Assembly: GCA_039590215.1 (NCBI GenBank)
Contig: JBDHFX010000015.1
Span: forward strand, 1-56,609
Direction of reading: 5' to 3'
Length of the DNA: 56,609 nucleotides
Source: CAMYLR01 sp039590215
Lineage (GTDB): Bacteria; Gemmatimonadota; Gemmatimonadetes; JACCXV01; JAHWKZ01
Part shown: positions 33,910 through 41,983 of the stretch, piece after piece
Numbering within the stretch: the stretch's first letter is position 1
Layout: every line of letters starts with the position of its first letter
Notes under the pieces: model-generated
The model's database searches: none
What the model saw: only the letters and a program-made list of their open reading frames with translations
Told to the model about the DNA's origin: nothing
Made by a program: the position numbers and the translations under genes

Positions 33910-35652
33910 CTACCAATCGACGGCCGTCGCCTGGCCGCGCTCGATTCGATGCACGATCACTGCGCGTCGGGTTCCAGTGTCGGTGAACCGGAACAGGCCG
34001 GATGCGCCCCGATACTCGCGCCCAATTGCGGTGGCAGTCCCACCTCCCCCAACGACGAAGTGCTCGATCGCTAAGCGAGCGGCGTCATAACCCCACGCCG
34101 CAATCCGATTATCGGGTGGTTCACCGTACCGGGATTCGTAGCGTTGGGCGAAGGCTCCCCAACTCGTGATCGCAGGATCACGGCTAAACGTATCGGCGAA
34201 ATAGCCGCGCGCGAATCGTCGACCCTGGACAGCGAACGTTTCATCGTTCCAAGCGTCGGTGCCGAGGGGCAACAGGTCGCGAAGCTCGAAGAACGCCATC
34301 TGGTTGAGGATCCGTAGCGCCTCATTGGATCGGTTCGTCGCCAGAAAGACACCGTCTGCACCGGCCCTTACGATCTCTCCGAGCCGATCGGTAAATCCGG
34401 TCGACCCGGGTGGGTAAGTACCACGATAGACGATTCGTGCACCGACCGATTCCACGGCGCTGACGAAAGCGTCGGTTTGAATGCGTCCGTAAGCGTTTTC
34501 CGGAGCCAGTATGGCGAACCGATTGAGACCCAGGTTCTGTGCTGCGTACAGACCAATGATATGGCCGATCGCTCCGTCGAGCGCGTTTACGGTAAACACC
34601 CGCGGCCCTATCTCCAGCAAGCGAGCATCGGTCGCGGTCGGGCTCACCAACGCGATACCCTCCTCTTGCGCAGCGCGTCCCGCGGGGATCGCGAACTCGC
34701 TCGTCAACGGTCCGAGGACCGCCTGGACGCGATCGCCACGAGCGAGGGCGCGAATCACGCCGATGGTCGAGTCTGGGTCGCTGGCTGTAGAACGAGAAAC
34801 CAGCTCGTAGGGTGGTGTTCTACCGCGATTGACTTCTTCCATTGCGAGTTGAACGCCCCTTTGGATCTCCTCTTTGACGTTGCCAAACCGCCCCTCGATC
34901 GGGGCTATCAGGCCGAGCTTTGGAGGCGCGGTCGTGACCGCACCCGCTGCCAGGGCGGCGGCCTCGGCGCGCATGGCATCCGGCAAGCCGGCTACGCCTT
35001 CGACTTGACGCGCCAGCGAGCGCGCGAGTCTCGAGTCGCCAGCTGCGTGCGCCCAGCGAGCTGACTGCAGGTAAAACGGCGCTAGCCAGTTCCGGTCGGA
35101 CTCGAATTGCGAGGTGTCTTCGATGATCTGCCGTGGCAGTCGCTCCAGCAGGTCGAGCGACAAATCCAGGAATGCACTCAAACGTTCACGCGAGGCTTTT
35201 TCGATCTCCAGTGCCGCCGCGAGCGAGTTCTCGAATTCGCCCTGCCCATAATAGGCGTTAGCCAAAAGTAGCGTAGCGTGCTCCCGGCTTGGAACCGTCG
35301 GCGACAAGCTGAGGTATCTGGCGAGCGCCGCGGCCGCACCCCGATCGTCCTCGAGCTGATAGTGGGATCGGCCCTGCCAGTACAGCGCAAGCGCAGCATT
35401 CTCACTGGAGGGGTACTCCTCTACAACCCGCGTGAACTCATCTAGCGCCGCCTGATAACTACCGGCCTCGATCAAGCTGAGGCCGTTCTGGTACGCGTCC
35501 TCGGCTGCCCGGGCCTCAGCCCGCGTCAGTGGACGATCGCTCAGCGTTGGTATGCGATCACGCGAAACACAGGCGGCGGTGAGCGAGACCGCAAGTATGG
35601 CCCACGGTCGAACACGGTCCAGGAGAGCGTTGGGGGTAGAGATCGGTGTCAT
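33910..35652 (-). CDS. LpoA-like lipoprotein: TPR domain plus periplasmic-binding-protein fold
   Basis: 580 residues. A signal peptide ends in a lipobox (LTAAC, Cys28), so the protein should be lipid-anchored. Residues 45-230 are TPR-like helices (AYQNGLSLIEAGSYQAALDEF, ALYWQGRSHYQLEDDRGAA, LLANAYYGQGEFENSL). Residues 245-575 form a Peripla_BP_6 domain (KLGLIAPIEGRFGNVKEEI ... GVQLAMEEVNRG ... AVLGPLTSEFAIPAG ... GADGVFLAT). TPR plus this fold on a lipoprotein is the plan of LpoA, the outer-membrane activator of penicillin-binding protein 1A, but an amino-acid-binding role is also possible. It is seven bases upstream of pccB and 24 bases after rpsA. Confidence 0.82.
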   Translation of the reverse strand: MTPISTPNALLDRVRPWAILAVSLTAACVSRDRIPTLSDRPLTRAEARAAEDAYQNGLSLIEAGSYQAALDEFTRVVEEYPSSENAALALYWQGRSHYQLEDDRGAAAALARYLSLSPTVPSREHATLLLANAYYGQGEFENSLAAALEIEKASRERLSAFLDLSLDLLERLPRQIIEDTSQFESDRNWLAPFYLQSARWAHAAGDSRLARSLARQVEGVAGLPDAMRAEAAALAAGAVTTAPPKLGLIAPIEGRFGNVKEEIQRGVQLAMEEVNRGRTPPYELVSRSTASDPDSTIGVIRALARGDRVQAVLGPLTSEFAIPAGRAAQEEGIALVSPTATDARLLEIGPRVFTVNALDGAIGHIIGLYAAQNLGLNRFAILAPENAYGRIQTDAFVSAVESVGARIVYRGTYPPGSTGFTDRLGEIVRAGADGVFLATNRSNEALRILNQMAFFELRDLLPLGTDAWNDETFAVQGRRFARGYFADTFSRDPAITSWGAFAQRYESRYGEPPDNRIAAWGYDAARLAIEHFVVGGGGTATAIGREYRGASGLFRFTDTGTRRAVIVHRIERGQATAVDW

Positions 35653-35676
35653 GCGCCGAACGCCGCCCGAGGAGAG

Positions 35677-37704
35677 CTAGGCTTCGGCTCCGTCCCCGGC
35701 CACGTCCTCCCCGGCTGCGTCGGGGCTGGCTTCAGCGAGCGCTTCCGCTTTTTCGGTAGGTGGTTCCTCGTCAGACAGTTCTTCTTCCGGCGCCGCCTCG
35801 TCGATTTTGGCGGCCTCATCGGTTTTGGCGGCCTCATCGGTTTCGGCGGCCTCATCGGTTTCGGCCTCATCGGTTCCGGTGGGCTCATCAGTTTCGGCGG
35901 CCTCATCAGCTCCGTTTGGCTCCTCTTCGGAGTCGATGTCTGGCCGATCGCGGTGGCTGGGGATATCGATCACCGACAGAACAATCCGACGGTTATCCGG
36001 ATCCGACTCGATGACCTTGAGAACCATGAGGTCACCTTCGCGGAACTTGTCGGATGGGTTCTCGAGGTTCCGGTAGCCGAGTTGCGATATCGGGACGAAA
36101 CCTTCCACCTCGCCCTCGAGATCGACCACGACCCCCTTGTCAAGCAGGCGCAGCAGTTTGGCCTCAGTTTCGACACCCACCGCGTACTTATCGCCGAGCC
36201 CCGGCCACGGGTTCTCCTCGAGATCCTTGATGCTCAGGGAGATTCGCTTGTTCTCCGCGTCGATGTTGAGAACCTGGACCTTTACGGTTTCGCCCTTGCG
36301 AACGACCTCGCTCGGATGGTGAATCCGCCGCGTCCAAGACATGTCGCTGATGTGTACCAAGCCGTCGATCCCCTCTTCGATTTCGACGAACGCACCAAAA
36401 GTGGTCAGGTTCCGGACCGTTCCGTTCAAGATCGTGCCATCCGGATATTTTTCCGCCAGGCCATTCCAAGGATCCTCCTCGATCTGCTTCATCCCGAGGG
36501 AGATCTTCTCTTCTTCCTGGTTTACGTTGAGCACAACGGCCTCGATAACGTCTCCGATTGAGACGACTTTGGAGGGATGCTTGATGTGACGAGTCCACGA
36601 CATCTCCGATATGTGGACCAGCCCTTCAACCCCCTTCTCGAGTTCGACAAAGGCGCCATAGTTGGTGATTGACACCACTTTGCCATTGATCCTCGAGTTT
36701 ACCGGGAACTTCTCAGCGACACCCTCCCACGGATACGGCTGGAGTTGTTTGAGGCCCAGAGAGATTCGGTTGTTCTCCAAATCGAGGTCGAGAATCTTCA
36801 CCTCGAGCTCGTCGCCGATCGATACGAGCTCGGATGGATGACCCACCCGGCCCCATGACATATCGGTGATATGCAGCAGCCCATCGGCACCGCCCAGGTC
36901 GATAAACGCACCAAAATCGGTAATGTTCTTGACGATGCCTGTGCGTAGCTGGTCAACAGCTATCTCGGTTAGGAGCCGGCCTCGCTTCTGCTCTCTGATC
37001 TGCTCGAGGATGGTCCGCCGGCTCACGACGATGTTTCGACGCCGCTTGTTCAGCTTGATGATCTTGAACTCCATCGTCTGTCCGATGAGAGCATCGATGT
37101 CGGGAACGCGACGGAGCGCGATCTGAGACCCCGGTAGAAAGGCGTCTACTCCAAACAGATCCACGATTACCCCGCCCTTGATCTTTCTGGCGAGCGTGCC
37201 CTGAACGAGCGTACCATCATCGTAGGCCAGCCGAATCTTGTCCCAAACCTTGAAGAAGTCAGCTTTCTTCTTCGATAGGACGACGCGGCCTTCCTTGTCC
37301 TCCAGGTTCTCGAGGAAAACGTCCACCTCGGCTCCGACGTCGAGCGGATCTGTGTCCTTAAACTCATCGAGCGGAACCGCTCCCTCGCTCTTAAACCCGA
37401 CGTCGAGAACAACGACGTTCTCGTCCACGCGCAGAATGTGCCCGGTGACGATCTGGCCCTCCTTGATGTCCTGGATCGATTCCTCATAGATCTCAAGGAG
37501 TTCTTGGTACTCATCGAGCGAGTACTCGTCTTCGTCGAAAAGATCGGGACGAATGTTCAACTGCTCGGCGGTGGGCTTCGGGTCCGCTGGAACCAAGTCG
37601 TCGGCAGAAACGCGCGGAGGCACCTCGGCAGGGTCGCGAGGATCGACGGCGACCCCGCTAGATTCGGGACCACCGCTGAGGGAGGTGTCGGTTGGGTCAG
37701 TCAT
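35677..37704 (-). CDS. rpsA: Ribosomal protein S1
   Basis: 675 residues. Six S1 domains are visible in order, beginning near residues 57, 142, 228, 313, 400 and 486; domains 3-6 share the pattern ADGLLHITDMSW / EGLVHISEMSW. It binds mRNA at the 30S subunit and helps initiation on structured leaders. The start is taken as ATG at 37702-37704 (TTG at 37710 is possible). A long acidic tail after residue 590 consists of imperfect TDEAAK/TDEAAE hexapeptides encoded by an 18-base repeat. A good promoter lies about 80-105 bases upstream (37781-37810). Confidence 0.96.
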   Translation of the reverse strand: MTDPTDTSLSGGPESSGVAVDPRDPAEVPPRVSADDLVPADPKPTAEQLNIRPDLFDEDEYSLDEYQELLEIYEESIQDIKEGQIVTGHILRVDENVVVLDVGFKSEGAVPLDEFKDTDPLDVGAEVDVFLENLEDKEGRVVLSKKKADFFKVWDKIRLAYDDGTLVQGTLARKIKGGVIVDLFGVDAFLPGSQIALRRVPDIDALIGQTMEFKIIKLNKRRRNIVVSRRTILEQIREQKRGRLLTEIAVDQLRTGIVKNITDFGAFIDLGGADGLLHITDMSWGRVGHPSELVSIGDELEVKILDLDLENNRISLGLKQLQPYPWEGVAEKFPVNSRINGKVVSITNYGAFVELEKGVEGLVHISEMSWTRHIKHPSKVVSIGDVIEAVVLNVNQEEEKISLGMKQIEEDPWNGLAEKYPDGTILNGTVRNLTTFGAFVEIEEGIDGLVHISDMSWTRRIHHPSEVVRKGETVKVQVLNIDAENKRISLSIKDLEENPWPGLGDKYAVGVETEAKLLRLLDKGVVVDLEGEVEGFVPISQLGYRNLENPSDKFREGDLMVLKVIESDPDNRRIVLSVIDIPSHRDRPDIDSEEEPNGADEAAETDEPTGTDEAETDEAAETDEAAKTDEAAKIDEAAPEEELSDEEPPTEKAEALAEASPDAAGEDVAGDGAEA
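35805..35908 (-). repeat. Imperfect 18-base tandem repeat in the rpsA tail
   Basis: About five degenerate copies of a unit reading roughly CGGTTTTGGCGGCCTCAT on the plus strand, encoding successive TDEAAK/TDEAAE/TDEPTG hexapeptides at the acidic C-terminus of S1. In-frame unit length means copy-number change would lengthen or shorten the tail without breaking the protein. Confidence 0.7.
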
Positions 37705-37752
37705 AGACAAAAAGCGTTCCAGGGCCCGGTTTCAAGTGTGTGTTTGTACCCG

Positions 37753-37777
37753 CAACTCCCCGCAACTTGGGGAAGTT
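37753..37777 (-). promoter_or_regulatory. 5' leader hairpin of rpsA
   Basis: On the minus strand AACTTCCCC and GGGGAGTT pair around a 7-base loop with one bulged base, starting at or just before the predicted initiation site. S1 commonly represses its own translation through leader structure in enterobacteria; whether this hairpin has such a role here is inference. Confidence 0.4.
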
Positions 37778-37780
37778 ATA

Positions 37781-37810
37781 AAGATACCGGCCATTTTTAC
37801 CCTCTGTCAA
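37781..37810 (-). promoter_or_regulatory. Putative promoter of rpsA
   Basis: Minus-strand TTGACA (37810-37805, a perfect -35) and TATCTT (37786-37781, four of six matches) are 18 bases apart in the 117-base gap between cmk and rpsA. Predicted initiation near 37774 gives a leader of about 70 bases. It would drive rpsA and the long downstream run of minus-strand genes. Confidence 0.6.
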
Positions 37811-37821
37811 GCGATTCCGGC

Positions 37822-38520
37822 CTAAGAGGTCTGATTCATTCGATCCCGGGCCATCCGGACCACGCGCCCGATCTGGGCCTCCAGATCGAGATTCGTCGTG
37901 TCGAGGCGAACGGCATCGGGGGCTGCGGCCAGGGGCGCCTCGGCTCGCTCTCGATCCTGCCGATCCCGCTCAGCAAGGCCCTGCGCGTAGCTCGCCAGGA
38001 GGGGCGCATCGAGTTCTTGTCCCGCGGGCTCCAACTCGCTCGCTCGTCGGCGAGCTCGTTCCTCTAGTGAAGCGACCAAGTAGATCTTCAGAAACGCGTC
38101 CGGGAACACAACCGTCCCGATGTCCCGCCCATCAACCACCGCCGGGCTATCGCCAACTCGCCGTCGAAGGTCTTGGTTTACGATGGAGCGTACCGACGGG
38201 TCCTCGGCAACCCGGGAAACGGTTCGCGTCACCGCCGGTGACCGGATCGCATCGGTAATGTCCGTGCCGTCGAGCGACGTCCGGAGTCTCCCGCCAACCA
38301 TCCGCTGGTCGATGCGTGCGCTCCCCAGGCGGTCACGCAAGGTCGCTCGTCCGGGCGCGTCTTCCAGATCGACGTCGTAGCGTAACGCCAACAGCGCCGC
38401 CGCTCTGTAGAACGCTCCGCTGTCGACGTACGCCCACTGCAGCGCAGAGGCGACACCTTGAGCGGTCGACGACTTGCCTGTCCCGGCCGGGCCGTCGATA
38501 GCGATGATCGGAGCGTTCAC
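37822..38520 (-). CDS. cmk: Cytidylate kinase
   Basis: 232 residues. P-loop IAIDGPAGTGKSSTAQGVA, the CMP-binding AYVDSGAFYRAAALLAL, VVDGRDIGTVVFPDAFLKIYL and the lid ASLEERARRRASEL identify it. Phosphorylates CMP and dCMP. The start is GTG at 38518-38520, 21 bases after the DksA-like gene. cmk followed by rpsA is a common bacterial pair. Confidence 0.96.
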   Translation of the reverse strand: MNAPIIAIDGPAGTGKSSTAQGVASALQWAYVDSGAFYRAAALLALRYDVDLEDAPGRATLRDRLGSARIDQRMVGGRLRTSLDGTDITDAIRSPAVTRTVSRVAEDPSVRSIVNQDLRRRVGDSPAVVDGRDIGTVVFPDAFLKIYLVASLEERARRRASELEPAGQELDAPLLASYAQGLAERDRQDRERAEAPLAAAPDAVRLDTTNLDLEAQIGRVVRMARDRMNQTS

Positions 38521-38541
38521 GCGCCGGCTAGAATCTCGGGG

Positions 38542-39156
38542 TCAGCCGGAGTGCTTTATGCACCGAAAGGCAGTGGGGATCTCTTCGAGACGGGCCCGCA
38601 GGATCGGCCGCCTGCAAACCTGACACTTTCCATATTGCCTTGCGTCAATGAGCGCCATCGCAGTTTGGATCCTGCGGAGCTCGTCCTGCTCGCGTTGCTC
38701 CAGCCGTATCAGAATGTCGCGGTCCTTCTCTTCTTGCGCCCACTCCTCCAACTCCCGCGGTCGTTCTTGAAGGCCTCGTAATTCGTCCCGGAGATCATGC
38801 AAACGACGCTCGATTCGGTCTCGCTTCTCGAGAAGCTTCTCGCGAAAGTGGTCGAAAAACGCCTGGCTGCGGTATGCACGAGGGCCTTTTCTCTTGACGG
38901 CCTTCTTCTTCTTGGTCGCCTTCTTCCGAACAGCCGTCTTTTTCTTAGTGGTCTTCTTCTTCCGAACGACCGTTTTCTTCTTGGTTGCTTTCTTCTTCCG
39001 GACGGTCTTCTTCCGAGCGGCTTTCTTCGTTTTCTTCGCAGTCTTTTTCTTACGGACAGTCTTCTTCCGGGCCGTCTTCTTCTTCTGGACGGTCTTCTTC
39101 CGGGCGGCTTTCTTCTTCCCAGCCGTCTTGCGTGTCGTTTTCTTCTTGCCAGGCAT
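38542..39156 (-). CDS. Histone-H1-like lysine-rich domain fused to a DksA/TraR-type zinc-finger protein
   Basis: 204 residues. Residues 1-92 are almost entirely Lys/Arg/Ala/Thr in a repeating KKTxRKK pattern, like bacterial H1-type proteins. Residues 95-175 form a long charged helical hairpin (FFDHFREKLLEKRDRIERRL ... EQREQDELRRIQTAM), and the C-terminus is a DksA-type finger: CQVC at 178-181 and CIKH at 199-202, so the fourth cysteine is a histidine. DksA proteins reach into the RNA polymerase secondary channel; the basic region would bind DNA or RNA. A strong promoter (39185-39213) and a GAGGA ribosome binding site precede it. Joint role in nucleoid and transcription control is inferred. 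Confidence 0.85.
   Translation of the reverse strand: MPGKKKTTRKTAGKKKAARKKTVQKKKTARKKTVRKKKTAKKTKKAARKKTVRKKKATKKKTVVRKKKTTKKKTAVRKKATKKKKAVKRKGPRAYRSQAFFDHFREKLLEKRDRIERRLHDLRDELRGLQERPRELEEWAQEEKDRDILIRLEQREQDELRRIQTAMALIDARQYGKCQVCRRPILRARLEEIPTAFRCIKHSG
38880..39150 (-). repeat. Polypurine-rich repetitive tract encoding the lysine-rich domain
   Basis: The coding (minus) strand is built mostly from AAG, AGA and AAA-type codons, so the plus strand is a long run of TTC/CTT/GTC units. Repeats are imperfect. Such tracts are prone to slippage and can form unusual helices; no function is implied beyond coding. Confidence 0.55.
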
Positions 39157-39184
39157 AGAGTTCCTCGTTTACAGGCGGCCGCCT

Positions 39185-39213
39185 ATTGTAGCTGTGGTCG
39201 GGAATCGCGGCAA
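39185..39213 (-). promoter_or_regulatory. Putative promoter of the H1/DksA fusion gene
   Basis: Minus-strand TTGCCG (39213-39208) and TACAAT (39190-39185) with exactly 17 bases between them. A perfect 12-base palindrome, AGGCGGCCGCCT (39173-39184), follows the -10 box directly and spans the predicted initiation site; it could be an operator. The gap to the upstream LytR_C gene is 70 bases. Confidence 0.6.
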
Positions 39214-39226
39214 CAATTATCGGCGC

Positions 39227-39751
39227 CTACCCACCAGTGAGTCGGTCTAGCCAACCACGCCAATCTAAACCGGAACGCGATGGGCCCTTTCTTGAGCGAG
39301 CAAGCACGGAGTCGAGGTCCCGGCCGATCACGATCGTCACGTCCAGAAACAAGGTCGGATCCGGGCTCGACTCGATCGGGACACCGGGAAGCACCGCCGC
39401 TACTTCGCGCGCAGCAACCGAGGAGCCCATCCGATCGATGATTCGGGTTCGGTCGTAGTCGAACCGGTCGGCGTTGCCATAGTCGACCACATCAAATCCG
39501 GCCTCGCGAAGAAAAGTGGTCACCTCGCTGGCTGCACCTGACACCCCCGACCCATTCCGTACCTGAACTCGGATTCGGGCTCGATCCACGGGGGGCTCTG
39601 ATTCGCCGCCGCTTTGGGCGGATCCTGTTCCTCGCTGTGGGCCGGATCCCGTGTGCCGGGCGATGGTCGACATCAGAAATGCGCCGACCAAGATCCCGAA
39701 GAGGGCTATCGCACCCACCTCGAGAACGTCTCTCCGAAAGACATTGAGCAC
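39227..39751 (-). CDS. Membrane-anchored LytR C-terminal-domain protein
   Basis: 174 residues from GTG at 39749-39751, two bases after the yqeK stop. One membrane segment near the N-terminus (VGAIALFGILVGAFLMSTI), a Gly/Ser-rich linker, then a LytR_C domain (about 70-150) with the conserved VQVRNGSGVSGAASEVTTFL and FDVVDYGNADRFDYDRT. In other phyla this domain accompanies LytR-CpsA-Psr proteins or occurs alone near yqeK/nadD. Probable role at the cell envelope; mechanism unknown. Confidence 0.82.
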   Translation of the reverse strand: MLNVFRRDVLEVGAIALFGILVGAFLMSTIARHTGSGPQRGTGSAQSGGESEPPVDRARIRVQVRNGSGVSGAASEVTTFLREAGFDVVDYGNADRFDYDRTRIIDRMGSSVAAREVAAVLPGVPIESSPDPTLFLDVTIVIGRDLDSVLARSRKGPSRSGLDWRGWLDRLTGG

Positions 39752-39753
39752 CG

Positions 39754-40374
39754 CTATGTCCCCGCGCTCGCGGTCAGCGCAGCCCAACTCAGCGGGTGAA
39801 CCGGTCGCTCGCGTTCCACCAGCCAATGGACACGGTGATTAAGCACTCGAGCGGCGGCGCGCTGGAGCCCGGCCGGACCCTGTCCCGCGAGAACGATCAG
39901 AGAGGCGGTCTGCATCTCTAAGGCATGGTCGCGCAGGGGCTCACAGAAGTCCGCTACGTAGAGAAGCCAGCCGACGGTTCCCCAATCCGGATGCCCCGTC
40001 GGATGGTGTCGCACGGCGGCCAGAACCTCGGTGTCCTGCTCGGCCCACTCGACGACCGCCCAGGCGGCGGCAGCCTGCGCGTGCAGCAGCTTGGGCGCCT
40101 TGGAGGCTGCCCAGCCATCCGGCTCCTGGTCGACGGCGGCGATGAAACGGAGCCATTCATCGATCGAGTCGGCCTTCATTGCATCGTGGTACCAAGCCGC
40201 CCGGGCTGATGCCTCAACGACGGCTCGTGGCCAACCGCCTCCCACCGCGATCCGCTCGACAGTGACCACGACCGAACGCACATGATCCAACCGGTCCGTT
40301 GCGCCGTGCCCGGCCAGTCGTGCGGCAACCGCCTCGGGCAGCAATTTCAGGTGGTTGGTCATCCCGTCGAGCAT
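39754..40374 (-). CDS. yqeK: HD-domain hydrolase, YqeK-like (diadenosine tetraphosphatase family)
   Basis: 206 residues. The HD residues fall in the YqeK order: RLDHVRSVV, AAWYHDAMK, PKLLHAQAAAAW, VRHHPTGHPDWG and LYVADFCEPLRDH. YqeK proteins cleave Ap4A symmetrically to two ADP using iron. The ATG at 40372-40374 begins six bases after the upstream stop; a second ATG four codons later is a possible start. The usual neighbours nadD and rsfS are missing here, but the LytR_C gene downstream fits a known context. Confidence 0.82.
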   Translation of the reverse strand: MLDGMTNHLKLLPEAVAARLAGHGATDRLDHVRSVVVTVERIAVGGGWPRAVVEASARAAWYHDAMKADSIDEWLRFIAAVDQEPDGWAASKAPKLLHAQAAAAWAVVEWAEQDTEVLAAVRHHPTGHPDWGTVGWLLYVADFCEPLRDHALEMQTASLIVLAGQGPAGLQRAAARVLNHRVHWLVERERPVHPLSWAALTASAGT

Positions 40375-40380
40375 GAGTCG

Positions 40381-41133
40381 CTATCGAGCTCGATCCCGCA
40401 ATACCGCATCTGCCATGGCCAGTTGGCCCGGATCGTTGACGCCTTGGATCTCCTGTGGGTCTGGCGCTTCACACAAATGGCCGGGTGTGCCCGCCGCCGA
40501 TAGCAGCATCATGACATCAGTCAGGTAGCGTTCGCCCTGGGAGTTGGATGTTCCTAGTTCCGCAAGCAGCGGGTAGATGAGCGGCCATTGAAAGCAGTAA
40601 ACACCGGCATTGATCCGACGGATGCTCAAAGTCTCGCTGTCGGCATCGGCCTCCTCGACGATCGCCACGACGCGCTGATCGTCGTCGGCAACGACACGAC
40701 CGTACCCGCTCGGGTCATCGAGCGTCGCGACGAGCATCGTCGCTGGCGCATCATTATGACGATGGTCATCGACCAGCGCCTTTAGCAACTCTCCAGTTAG
40801 CAGCGGAGTATCGCCGCAGCAGACAAGTACGTCGCCATCGAATCCCATGAAGTTCGGGCCGGCACATTCGAGTGCGTGTCCGGTTCCGAGCTGTTCCTCC
40901 TGCACCGTCAGCTCGACGTTGTCGCGCCCCGCCAAGACTTCGCGTACTCGATCGCTCTGATAACCAACCACGCAGACTGTTCTTATGGCGCCCGCCTGTT
41001 CTACGGCGTCGATGACATGCAAGATCATTGGGCGGCCTGCCAGCGGATGAAGCACCTTGACCAGTTCCGACTTCATCCTGGTCCCCCGGCCAGCGGCCAG
41101 GATTACTGCCCCCAGCGATCCGTCAGTCGACAT
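40381..41133 (-). CDS. Nucleotidyltransferase resembling the N-terminal half of GlmU
   Basis: 250 residues. The pyrophosphorylase signature LAAGRGTRMKSELVKVLHPL and the UDP-GlcNAc pocket (EEQLGTGHALECA, CCGDTPLL, GYGRVV, INAGVYCF, GERYLTDV) are those of GlmU. The left-handed beta-helix acetyltransferase half (another 200 residues) is absent, so it should catalyse only uridylyl transfer or act on a different sugar phosphate. One signature position differs (SELVKVLH instead of SELPKVLH). It overlaps panC by 11 bases. Confidence 0.85.
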   Translation of the reverse strand: MSTDGSLGAVILAAGRGTRMKSELVKVLHPLAGRPMILHVIDAVEQAGAIRTVCVVGYQSDRVREVLAGRDNVELTVQEEQLGTGHALECAGPNFMGFDGDVLVCCGDTPLLTGELLKALVDDHRHNDAPATMLVATLDDPSGYGRVVADDDQRVVAIVEEADADSETLSIRRINAGVYCFQWPLIYPLLAELGTSNSQGERYLTDVMMLLSAAGTPGHLCEAPDPQEIQGVNDPGQLAMADAVLRDRAR

Positions 41134-41983
41134 CGGACATCAACCAGATGTTGTCGATCAGACGGGTCGAGCCGACCCTCGCGGCGACGGCAGCCAGTGC
41201 GCCAGATGTCAGGACCCTCAGCGGTTGAAACGAGCGACCATCGACGACAGCTGCATACTCGACCTCTATCCTGTCGTCGGCGGATAAAACATCCTGCATC
41301 GCGACTTCCAGCTGGCCTGCCTCTCGCTCGCCGTTGGTGACCAGCTTCTGCGCACGGCGAAGTGCTCCGTATAACCGTGTGGCGGATTGCCGCTCAGAAC
41401 GGGTCAGAAAGACGTTGCGGCTCGAACACGCCAGACCATCCTCTTCTCTGACCGTTGGGGCGACCACGATCTCGACCGGAACCGCCAAGTCCGATACCAT
41501 TCTGCGAATAGCCGCGGCCTGCTGCGCGTCCTTCTGGCCGAACACGGCCGCGTCTGGCTGAACGATCTGGAACAACTTCATCACAACGGTCAAAACGCCA
41601 TCGAAGTGGCCGGGACGAGCCGCGCCCTCGAGCCCGTCGGTCACGCCACGCATCGTTATACGAGTAACTGGGGTTTGTGCGTACATCTCGCTCTCGTCAG
41701 GCGCGAATACCAGTTCGACTCCACGATCTGCGCACAAATCGAGATCGCGGTCGAGATCCCTGGGGTAGGCCTCGAAATCTTCGGTTGGACCGAACTGCAA
41801 CGGATTCACGAACACCGATACGACCACGCAGTCGGTCGAGCCTCTTGCCCGATCGATCAGTGATAGATGGCCTTCGTGGAGGTGGCCCATGGTAGCGACA
41901 AGCCCGATGCGCTTCCCGGCCTTCCGCTCGGCGCTAAGAGTGCGTCGACACTCCGAGATCGAAGTGACGCGCGACAGGGTCAC
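41123..41983 (-). CDS. panC: Pantothenate synthetase
   Basis: 286 residues. HIGH-like motif TMGHLHEGHLSLIDRA, VFVNPLQFGPTEDFEAYPRD, GHFDGVLTVVMKLFQIVQPD, FGQKDAQQAAAIRRMV and SSRNVFL. Joins pantoate and beta-alanine using ATP. The start is GTG at 41981-41983, overlapping the panB stop (GTGA). Confidence 0.98.
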   Translation of the reverse strand: MTLSRVTSISECRRTLSAERKAGKRIGLVATMGHLHEGHLSLIDRARGSTDCVVVSVFVNPLQFGPTEDFEAYPRDLDRDLDLCADRGVELVFAPDESEMYAQTPVTRITMRGVTDGLEGAARPGHFDGVLTVVMKLFQIVQPDAAVFGQKDAQQAAAIRRMVSDLAVPVEIVVAPTVREEDGLACSSRNVFLTRSERQSATRLYGALRRAQKLVTNGEREAGQLEVAMQDVLSADDRIEVEYAAVVDGRSFQPLRVLTSGALAAVAARVGSTRLIDNIWLMSDVD

